Source: Pseudomonadota bacterium (lineage in GTDB: Bacteria > Pseudomonadota > Alphaproteobacteria > Sphingomonadales > Sphingomonadaceae). From it: 64,000 bases of DNA. The notes beneath the pieces are model-generated. The model was not told the DNA's origin, made no database searches, and worked only from the letters and a program-made list of their open reading frames with translations. The first letter of the stretch is position 1. The number at the start of each line of letters is the position of its first letter. Position numbers and translations under genes: made by a program. Location of the stretch: positions 1 through 64,000 of the forward strand of contig JAKPAG010000108.1 of the NCBI GenBank assembly GCA_029779535.1. Direction: 5' to 3'. Below, one piece after another: positions 55,047 to 64,000 of this stretch.

Positions 55047-56002
55047 CCCGGTTCAATGCCCTGCTGCTCGCCCTGCTGGCCGTGGCCGTGCCGCTCAGCC
55101 TGCTGGCCGGGCGGGTGTGGATCGATCCGTTCGATCCGCAGCTGCCCAATGCCGCGGTGATCTTCATCGAACTGCGCCTGCCGCGCGCCGTGCTGGCGCT
55201 GGTGCTGGGCGCGGGGCTGGGCACGGCGGGGGCGGCGATGCAGGGCTACCTGCGCAACCCGCTGGCCGATCCGGGGCTGTTCGGGATTGCCCCCGGCGCG
55301 GCGCTGGGCGCTGTGCTGAGCTTCTGGACCGGCTGGGCGGCCAGCGGCTGGGCGCTGCCGCTGTTCGCGCTGATCGGCGCGGGCGGGGCGATGGCGCTGC
55401 TGGGCCTGATTGCCGGGCGTGGCGGCGGGGTGCTGCTGTTCACGCTGGCAGGAATGATGATTGCCAGCCTGGCCGGAGCCTTGATGAGCCTGGCGATCAG
55501 CCTGTCGCCCACCCCTTTCGCAATGAGTGAGATCGTCACCTGGCTGATGGGCGCGCTGGCCGATCGCGGCTGGGCCGAAGTGTGGATCGCCGCGCCGCTG
55601 ACCGCGCTGGGCCTGGCGGTGCTGGGGCTGGCCGGGCGAAGCCTCGATGCACTGAGCCTGGGGGATCTCGCCGCCCGCTCGCTCGGCGTCGATCCGCGCC
55701 GCCTGCAGGCGCTGATGATCGCCGGGATCGGGCTGACCGTGGGCGCCAGCGTGGCCGTTGCCGGGATCATCGGCTTTGTGGGGCTGATGGTGCCGCATTT
55801 CGTGCGACCGCACACCGATGGCCGCCCCAGCGCTCTGATCGTGCCGTCCGCGCTGGCCGGGGCGTTGCTGCTGCTGGTGGCGGACTGCCTGTGCCGGGTG
55901 CTGCCGCTGCAGGGCGAACTGCGCCTCGGCATCGCCCTGTCGCTGCTGGGGGCGCCGTTCTTCCTCGCGCTGCTGCTGCGCCTGAAGCGGGAGCTGGCGT
56001 GA
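55043..56002 (+). CDS. btuC: Cobalamin ABC transporter permease
   Basis: The 319-aa permease of the FecCD family has about nine or ten transmembrane helices. It carries the family landmarks LRLPRAVLALVLGAGLGTAGAAMQGYLRNPLADPGLFGI, GEIVTWLMGAL-like EIVTWLMGALADRGW, and VAVAGIIGFVGLMVPHFVR with the cytoplasmic coupling loop to BtuD. It starts at the GTG 55043 inside the btuF stop; the open frame above it lacks homology. It overlaps btuD by one base. Confidence 0.93.
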   Translation: MTRFNALLLALLAVAVPLSLLAGRVWIDPFDPQLPNAAVIFIELRLPRAVLALVLGAGLGTAGAAMQGYLRNPLADPGLFGIAPGAALGAVLSFWTGWAASGWALPLFALIGAGGAMALLGLIAGRGGGVLLFTLAGMMIASLAGALMSLAISLSPTPFAMSEIVTWLMGALADRGWAEVWIAAPLTALGLAVLGLAGRSLDALSLGDLAARSLGVDPRRLQALMIAGIGLTVGASVAVAGIIGFVGLMVPHFVRPHTDGRPSALIVPSALAGALLLLVADCLCRVLPLQGELRLGIALSLLGAPFFLALLLRLKRELA

Positions 56003-56736
56003 TGCTGCAAGCACAGGGCCTGACGCTGGGCCGCCGGATCATCGGCATCGACGCCGCGCTGGCTCCGGGGCAGGTCACCGCGATCTGCGGCCCCAACGGC
56101 GCGGGCAAGAGCACGCTGCTCGCCTCGCTTGCCGCCTTGCTGCCGGTCGATGCGGGCCGGGCGCTGCTGGATGGGCAGGACCTGGCTCGGCTGCCGCCGC
56201 GCCAGCGTGCGCAGGCGATCGGCTATCTGCCGCAGTCGGCAGAGCTGGCCTGGGACGTCAGCGTGGCGACGCTGGCCGGGCTGGGGCGCCTGCCCTGGTC
56301 AACCAGCGCGGCGGACAATGCGGCGGCAGTGGACGCCGCGCTGGCCGCGCTGCAACTCGATGCGCTGCGCGGCCGCCCGGTTTCGCAGCTGTCCGGCGGC
56401 GAACGCGCCCGCGCGCTGCTGGCCCGGGTGCTGGCGGGCCAGCCGCGCTGGTTGCTGGCGGATGAACCGCTTGCCAACCTTGACCTGGCGCACCAGCTGG
56501 CGCTGCTCGCCCATTTCCGGCGGCTGGCCGGGCAGGGCCTGGGCGTGGTGCTGGTCATGCACGACCTGGCCCAGGCGATGAACCACGCCGACCGGGTGCT
56601 GGTGCTGCGCGAAGGCCGGCTGGCGGAGGACGGCCCGCCCGAAACCGCGCTGCGCGCCGAAGCGATTTCCGCCAACTGGGGCGTTGCGGCGCGCTGGCTG
56701 GGCGATGTCGGCAGCCGCGCGCTGGCGGTCGGCTGA
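56002..56736 (+). CDS. btuD: Cobalamin ABC transporter ATP-binding protein
   Basis: The 244-aa ATPase has Walker A ICGPNGAGKSTLL, the Q-loop GYLPQSAELAWD, the signature LSGGERARALLARVLAGQP, Walker B WLLADEPLANLDLAHQ and the switch histidine (VVLVMHDL). It powers BtuC. ATG 56002 overlaps the btuC stop (TGATG). A hairpin terminator closes the operon after it. Confidence 0.93.
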   Translation: MLQAQGLTLGRRIIGIDAALAPGQVTAICGPNGAGKSTLLASLAALLPVDAGRALLDGQDLARLPPRQRAQAIGYLPQSAELAWDVSVATLAGLGRLPWSTSAADNAAAVDAALAALQLDALRGRPVSQLSGGERARALLARVLAGQPRWLLADEPLANLDLAHQLALLAHFRRLAGQGLGVVLVMHDLAQAMNHADRVLVLREGRLAEDGPPETALRAEAISANWGVAARWLGDVGSRALAVG

Positions 56737-56742
56737 CGCGAA

Positions 56743-56766
56743 AAGGGCAGCCCGTGGGCTGCCCTT
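56743..56766. terminator. Terminator hairpin between btuD and the M13 peptidase gene
   Basis: AAGGGCAGCC (56743-56752) pairs with GGCTGCCCTT (56757-56766) around a CGTG loop; A-run before and short TT after the stem make it usable in both directions. Confidence 0.75.
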
Positions 56767-56780
56767 CGCTTGGCCGGCGC

Positions 56781-58820
56781 TTACCAGATCTTGGCGCGCT
56801 TCTCCGGCGGGATGTACATGCTGTCGCCCGGCTTGACGCCGAACGCCTGATACCACGCCTCGACGTTGCGCAGCGGGCCGAGCACGCGGAAGCGGCCGGG
56901 GCTGTGCGGATCGGTGGTCACCTGGTTGCGCAGCGCGTCCTCGCGCATCTTGCTGCGCCAGACCTGCGCGTAGGCCAGGAAGAAGCGCTGGTCGCCGGTC
57001 AGCCCGTCGATCACCGCGGCCTCCTTGCCGCCCAGCGACTTGTGATAGGCATCCAGCGCGACCTGCACCCCGGCAAAGTCGGCAATGTTTTCGCCCATGG
57101 TCAGCTTGGGGTTCACGAAGGCACCCGGCGCGGCCTCGAACTTGGCGTACTGATCGCCGAACACGGTGCTTTCCGCTTCGAAACGCTTCGCATCCTCGGC
57201 GCTCCACCAGTCGCGGACCTTGCCGGTCTCGTCGATCTTGCGGCCCTGATCGTCGAAGCCGTGGCTGATTTCGTGGCCGATCACCGCGCCGATCGCGCCA
57301 TAGTTGACCGCGTCGTCCGCCGCCGGATCGAAGAACGGCGCCTGCAGGATGCCCGCCGGGAACACGATCTTGTTTTCCAGCCCGCCGTTATAGGCGTTCA
57401 CGGTCTGCGGGTTCATCCCCCACAGCTTGCGGTCCACCGGCTTGCCCAGGAAGCTCAACTGGTAATCGGCCTCGAACCGGCCGGCGCGCAGCGCGTTGCC
57501 ATAGAGATCGCCGGATTCGATCTTCAGCGCCGAATAGTCGCGCCACTTGTCGGGATAGCCGACCATCACGTCCATCTTGGCGAGCTTGGTCTTGGCCGCG
57601 CCCTTGGTCGCCGGACTCATCCAGCCGTTGCTGTCGATCCGGTCGGCCATCGCGACCTTCAGGTTGGCGACCAACTGTTCCATCTTCGTCTTGGACGAGG
57701 CCGGGAAATAGCGCGCGACATAGGCTTCGCCGACCAGTTCGCCGACCGAGCCGTTGACCATGTCGATCGCGCGCTTCCAGCGCGGCCGGATCGTTTCCAC
57801 GCCCGACAGCGTCTTGGTGAAGGCGAAGCGGCTGTCGACCATCGCCTTGTTCAGATAGGGCGAGGCCTGGTCGGCGGTATGGAACTGCTGCCACAGCTTC
57901 AGCGTCGCCAGCGGCGTCTTGGCGTAGAGCGCGGCGATCTGCTTGATCGCGCTGTTTTCGGCCACGATCATGCGCTGCTGCGCCGGAATGCGCGCACCCG
58001 CGAAGAAGGCGTTCCAATCAAGCCCGGGGGCATAGCTGGCGAATTGCGCGGTGGAATAGGGGTTGTTGATCTTGTCGATGTCGCGGCTTTCTTCCGAAGC
58101 CCAGCTGACCTTGGCGATGGCTTCCTCGAAGGCATAGACCGCCGCCGCCGCCGCCTTGGCCCTGGGCGTGCCGATCGCCTGCAGGGTGCGCTCGATATAG
58201 GCCTTGTAGGCGTCGCGCTGCTTGGCGAACTGCGGGTTGAAGTAATAGTCGCGCTCGGGCAGGCCCAGGCCGGCCTGGCCGATGTACAGCACGTTGATGT
58301 CGGGATTGGCGGTGTCCGCCCCGACGAATGTGCCGACCAGCGCGCTGCCGAACACCCCGCTGGTGCCGCCCATGTGGCGGGCAAAGGCGGTCTTGTCCTT
58401 GATCGCGCGGATCTTGGCGATGTCGGCCATCAGCGGCTTGAGACCCAGGGTTTCGAGCCGCGCTTCGTCCATGAAGCTGGCATAGAGCGCGCCGTGCTTC
58501 GAACCCGCCGGGGCGTTCTTGATCAGGTTCTGCACCTGGTCCTGCACCGTTTCGCGCAGGTCATAGAAAGTGCCGGTGCTGGGGCGGTCAGCGGGGATGG
58601 TGGTCTTGTCCAGCCACTTGCCCGAAGCATGGCGCTGGAAATCGTCGCCCGGCTTGACGCTTTCGTCGCGGGCGGAAAGGTCGACCCCCCAGGTGCCGAA
58701 GGTCGGCTTGGCGGGGACGGCCACCGGCAGGGCGGGATCGGCCGCCTGGGCCAGGGCCGGGACGGTGCTGGCCGCCAGGGCAGCCAGGGCGGCGGTGCTC
58801 AGAAACAGACGGAATTTCAT
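56781..58820 (-). CDS. M13-family (neprilysin-like) zinc metallopeptidase, exported
   Basis: The 679-aa zinc endopeptidase has a signal peptide (FRLFLSTAALAALAASTVPALAQA), the M13 zinc motif HEISH at about residue 516 (VIGHEISHGFDDQG), the third ligand in ENIADFAG and the C-terminal PEKRAKIW. M13 enzymes degrade small peptides in the periplasm. The ATG at 58820 (GGAGA upstream) begins the signal peptide; the frame is open 27 codons earlier. It converges with the btu operon. Confidence 0.92.
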   Translation of the reverse strand: MKFRLFLSTAALAALAASTVPALAQAADPALPVAVPAKPTFGTWGVDLSARDESVKPGDDFQRHASGKWLDKTTIPADRPSTGTFYDLRETVQDQVQNLIKNAPAGSKHGALYASFMDEARLETLGLKPLMADIAKIRAIKDKTAFARHMGGTSGVFGSALVGTFVGADTANPDINVLYIGQAGLGLPERDYYFNPQFAKQRDAYKAYIERTLQAIGTPRAKAAAAAVYAFEEAIAKVSWASEESRDIDKINNPYSTAQFASYAPGLDWNAFFAGARIPAQQRMIVAENSAIKQIAALYAKTPLATLKLWQQFHTADQASPYLNKAMVDSRFAFTKTLSGVETIRPRWKRAIDMVNGSVGELVGEAYVARYFPASSKTKMEQLVANLKVAMADRIDSNGWMSPATKGAAKTKLAKMDVMVGYPDKWRDYSALKIESGDLYGNALRAGRFEADYQLSFLGKPVDRKLWGMNPQTVNAYNGGLENKIVFPAGILQAPFFDPAADDAVNYGAIGAVIGHEISHGFDDQGRKIDETGKVRDWWSAEDAKRFEAESTVFGDQYAKFEAAPGAFVNPKLTMGENIADFAGVQVALDAYHKSLGGKEAAVIDGLTGDQRFFLAYAQVWRSKMREDALRNQVTTDPHSPGRFRVLGPLRNVEAWYQAFGVKPGDSMYIPPEKRAKIW

Positions 58821-59041
58821 GGCGTTGAATCTCCAGAAACGATTCCGGCCCAGGCTCATCGGGCGCCAGGCGCGATAGGCTGCGTTGCGCCGGGCGGGCA
58901 CGCCAAGTCAATGCCGTTTGCCGAAGGGTGTTGGACGTTGGTGGAACGGCGGATGCTGCGCCGGGCAAAGCGGCCGCGCCATGCCGATCCCGAAGCGGAC
59001 ATGGCGCACTGTTTACCGGAAAAAGCGCCGGATGGCCGGAC

Positions 59042-59061
59042 CGGACCGGACTTTCGGTCCG
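59042..59061 (-). terminator. Hairpin after the small periplasmic gene
   Basis: CGGACCG-N6-CGGTCCG (59042-59061) lies 20 bp beyond the stop at 59083. The arms are perfect but no T-tract follows, so termination is only possible. Confidence 0.35.
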
Positions 59062-59082
59062 TGACCCCGGCCGCGCGTCAGG

Positions 59083-59436
59083 TCAGCGCTGGCAATAGCG
59101 ATAGTCGCCCGCGCGGCAGGCCGCCACCGCGCGGCGCCAGGCGGCCATGTCGCGCTGGTAGCGCTGCTGCTCCTGTTGGTAACGAGCCATGTCCCGGGCG
59201 TGATCGGCGCGGCGGTCCTGCTGCGCGTCCCAGGCGCGCCATTGGCTGGCATAGCGCGCGTCGCGTTCGCGCACGTGGCGCAGTTCGCGCAGGTTGAGCT
59301 GGCGGATGATCTCATGGTCACGCGCGCGGGCGGCCTTGCTGCGCATCGCCGGATCGTTGGGATCGTCCGCCAAGGCAGCGCCCGACCAGATCAACATGCC
59401 CAGCGCAACCATGCCCGCCAAAGTCCGTCCGTTCAT
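59083..59436 (-). CDS. Small exported protein (117 aa) rich in Arg/Gln, unknown
   Basis: A signal peptide (LAGMVALGMLIWSGAALA) is followed by a strongly charged helical domain with repeated Arg/Gln/Asp residues (REL RHVRERDARY, QDRRADHARDMARYQQEQQRYQRDM) and a C-terminal CRAGDYRYC pair of cysteines that could form a disulphide. No family is recognised. ATG 59436 is preceded by GAGAGGA. It is divergent from uvrA. Confidence 0.75.
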   Translation of the reverse strand: MNGRTLAGMVALGMLIWSGAALADDPNDPAMRSKAARARDHEIIRQLNLRELRHVRERDARYASQWRAWDAQQDRRADHARDMARYQQEQQRYQRDMAAWRRAVAACRAGDYRYCQR

Positions 59437-59618
59437 CGCGCACCCATCCTCTCGTGATGGGTTCCGCCATGCCTGCGTCCGGACGGTGCGGGCAATCGCT
59501 TTGCGATGAGCCGGGTGCGGTCCGTCGCAGATGCGGCGCGACCCGCCGACAAGGTGCGGCTTTCCGGTGTTTTGCGCGACATTCCCCATTGGGCAGGGGG
59601 CGGTCCCTTGCCTGAATC

Positions 59619-59633
59619 GAACAGATGTGGAAC
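59619..59633 (+). promoter_or_regulatory. LexA (SOS) box upstream of uvrA
   Basis: GAAC-AGATGTG-GAAC is a perfect match to the alphaproteobacterial LexA operator GAAC-N7-GAAC (direct repeat). It ends 11 nt before the uvrA ATG, consistent with SOS control of nucleotide-excision repair in this class. Confidence 0.85.
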
Positions 59634-59644
59634 ACACCCGCGCC

Positions 59645-62539
<2,895 letters not shown>

Positions 62540-62638
62540 CCGGAACGGAACCGATCCCGCCACGCAGTCGCCCTGGCGGATTGACCTGCCGCCCGGTTGG
62601 CGCATGATTGCGCCATAAATACAAGCGGAAGGGATGCC

Positions 62639-62932
62639 ATGCTCGATACACTTGCCCCGATTGTCGGCCTGTTTGGCCTGATCGGCTTCGCCGGCCTGGC
62701 CGGGATCAAAAACCCGGCAGACAAGGCGCGGCCTGGGGCCGGGGTGCGGCTGCTGGGCATCCTCGGGCTGGCCGGGCTGGCGGGCATCTGGATTCCGGGC
62801 GCGGGCGCGATGGGCGCGGCCGGGGCGCTGGGGCTGTGGAACCACCAGAGCGCGAAGCTGGCCAACTGGGGCAAGGCCGGCTGGCTGTTCGTGGCGGGCG
62901 TGCCCTATCTGCTGCGCTGGGCGCTGGGCTGA
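62639..62932 (+). CDS. Small membrane protein (97 aa), unknown
   Basis: The 97-aa protein has three hydrophobic segments, LAPIVGLFGLIGFAGLAGI, VRLLGILGLAGLAGIWI and the C-terminal LFVAGVPYLLRWAL, with short charged loops. ATG 62639 follows GCGGAAGGGA. No family is recognised, and length and composition suggest an inner-membrane protein. It lies 99 bp after uvrA on the same strand. Confidence 0.7.
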   Translation: MLDTLAPIVGLFGLIGFAGLAGIKNPADKARPGAGVRLLGILGLAGLAGIWIPGAGAMGAAGALGLWNHQSAKLANWGKAGWLFVAGVPYLLRWALG

Positions 62933-63058
62933 CCCGGCGCTGGCCCCGCGCGCCGATTTGACGCGGCGCAATTGCCATTGGCGCCAATCGGCGTAGCCTG
63001 CTGCGCACCGGCCCGGGGGGGGCGAGTCTCCCTGCCTGCCGGGAACAGGAGGGACGCC

Positions 63059-63478
63059 ATGCACACCTTTCTCAAGCCGCGTCTATTGCAGGCCGGGGCC
63101 GCCGCTGCCTTGCTCGCCGTGCCGGTCGCCGCCTTGGCCGCGCCGGTCAAGCTGACCGCCACGTTGAACGGCGGGGCCAGCGCCGATCCCGACGGATCGG
63201 GCACCTTCGCCGCCGACGTCGACGCGGATCTGGGCGATTTCTGCTATACGCTGAACCTTGCCAAGCTGGGCAAGGTGACCAGCGCAGCGGTCCATGCGGC
63301 GGGCAGCCCCGATCCGCTGGTCAAGCTTGAGATCAGCGGCACCAGCGCGGACGAATGCATCGCCGCCGAACCCAGCGTGCTCAAGCCGATCGTCGAGAAC
63401 CCGGCGAACTATGCGGTCACTGTGCGGACCGCCGATTTCCCGGCCGGTGCGGTGCAGGGCGCATTGGCCAAGAAATAG
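63059..63478 (+). CDS. CHRD-domain exported protein
   Basis: A signal peptide (LLQAGAAAALLAVPVAALAAP) leads a CHRD (chordin-like) domain: VKLTATLNGGASADPDGSGTFAADVDADLGDFCYTLNLAKLGKVTSAAVH. Total 139 aa. CHRD domains are beta-sandwich modules of unassigned bacterial role, often extracytoplasmic. ATG 63059 has AGGAGGGA upstream; the earlier in-frame ATG at 62972 is not needed. Confidence 0.88.
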   Translation: MHTFLKPRLLQAGAAAALLAVPVAALAAPVKLTATLNGGASADPDGSGTFAADVDADLGDFCYTLNLAKLGKVTSAAVHAAGSPDPLVKLEISGTSADECIAAEPSVLKPIVENPANYAVTVRTADFPAGAVQGALAKK

Positions 63479-63534
63479 CGGGCACAGCGCGCGCCGCCCG
63501 GTTTGCCACTGTCCCGGCTTCGTGTAGTCCCGGC

Positions 63535-64000
63535 ATGATGAATGACGAACCGGAAGAAATCCGCTGGCAGGGCCGCTTCATCGTGGCCAAGACGCGGGGC
63601 AAGTGGGAATATGTCAGCCGCGCGCGCGGCATCCGCGCCGCGGTGATCTTGGCGGTGGACGAAGTGGGCCACGTGATCCTGGTTGAACAATTCCGCGTGC
63701 CGCTGGGCCGCGCCACCATCGAATTGCCCGCCGGGCTGATCGGCGATGGCGACCACACCGCGGGCGAAGATCCCACCGCCGCCGCCGTGCGCGAGCTGGA
63801 GGAGGAAACCGGCTATACCGCCACGAGGATGGAGGTAGTCGGCGAATTCTATTCCAGCCCCGGCATGGTCAGCGAAAGCTTCACCCTGCTGCGCGCGCAT
63901 GGCCTGCACCAGATCGGCCCGGGCGGAGGGGTGGACGGCGAGGATATCACGGTCCATCGTGTCCCGGTTGCGGAGCTGGCGGGCTTTGTCACCCAGGCGC
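63535..64000 (+). CDS. NUDIX hydrolase, ADP-ribose pyrophosphatase type (partial at window end)
   Basis: The first 155 residues are visible. The NUDIX box is complete (G-x5-E-x7-REL-EEETG, with EDPTAAAVRELEEETGYTA), preceded by VEQFRVPLGRATIELPAGLIGDGD, the region typical of ADP-ribose pyrophosphatases. It hydrolyses nucleoside-diphosphate sugars such as ADP-ribose. Two adjacent ATGs (63535, 63538) are possible starts. The gene continues beyond the window. Confidence 0.9.
   Translation, partial: MMNDEPEEIRWQGRFIVAKTRGKWEYVSRARGIRAAVILAVDEVGHVILVEQFRVPLGRATIELPAGLIGDGDHTAGEDPTAAAVRELEEETGYTATRMEVVGEFYSSPGMVSESFTLLRAHGLHQIGPGGGVDGEDITVHRVPVAELAGFVTQA

Overview
The window looks like the chromosome of a GC-rich alphaproteobacterium, most likely a sphingomonad (Sphingomonadales, Novosphingobium- or Sphingobium-like). 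Supporting signs are a sphingomonad-type TonB receptor, an alphaproteobacterial LexA box (GAAC-N7-GAAC) upstream of uvrA, the mdh/suc/lpd TCA operon, an ScfR-type regulator divergent from a large-type isocitrate lyase, and the many family III CoA-transferases and acyl-CoA dehydrogenases usual in these degraders. Assignments rest on reading motifs; no database search was run.

Layout. (1) 1-3.7 kb is an accessory patch. The end of an IS21-family element at the left edge has removed the 5' end of a HerA-like ATPase gene; an unrecognised 345-372 aa gene faces it, followed by about 460 bp without a convincing gene. (2) 3.7-8.9 kb is chromosomal housekeeping: a degenerate HNH-like protein, the ribosomal oxygenase RoxA, an RluE-type pseudouridine synthase, and a TonB-dependent receptor with its own promoter and strong terminator. 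(3) 8.9-24.9 kb is a catabolic block: a quinone-oxidoreductase-like reductase, three CaiB/BaiF-family proteins (one a tandem fusion, one an alpha-methylacyl-CoA racemase), an EthD protein, two MFS carriers, a nitroreductase, a DUF2889 protein, two amidohydrolases, a Rieske ferredoxin, two TetR regulators and a luciferase-like monooxygenase. (4) 25-29 kb holds a DUF2189 membrane protein and the glyoxylate-shunt pair scfR-like/aceA. (5) 29-40 kb is a second catabolic block: P450, PobR-like AraC regulator, three acyl-CoA dehydrogenases, a thiolase-like protein without the usual cysteine, a nitronate-monooxygenase-family enzyme, an active-type thiolase and a ferredoxin reductase. (6) 40-50 kb has three tightly packed small genes and then the operon mdh - unknown secreted protein - sucD - sucA - sucB - lpd, read leftward. 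(7) 50-56.8 kb has a SleB-type cell-wall hydrolase and a cobalamin-riboswitch-controlled btuB-btuF-btuC-btuD operon. (8) 56.8-64 kb holds an M13 peptidase, uvrA with an SOS box, small envelope proteins and the start of a NUDIX hydrolase.

Blocks 3 and 5 together look like a pathway that activates, racemises and beta-oxidises a branched or polycyclic carboxylic acid (steroid- or terpenoid-like). Acetyl-CoA and propionyl-CoA would then feed the adjacent glyoxylate shunt and TCA operon. The main new observation is a 5-4-5 dyad preceded by five A residues. It recurs upstream of four separate transcription units of block 3 and suggests one local regulon, possibly controlled by the TetR protein at 21907-22644.
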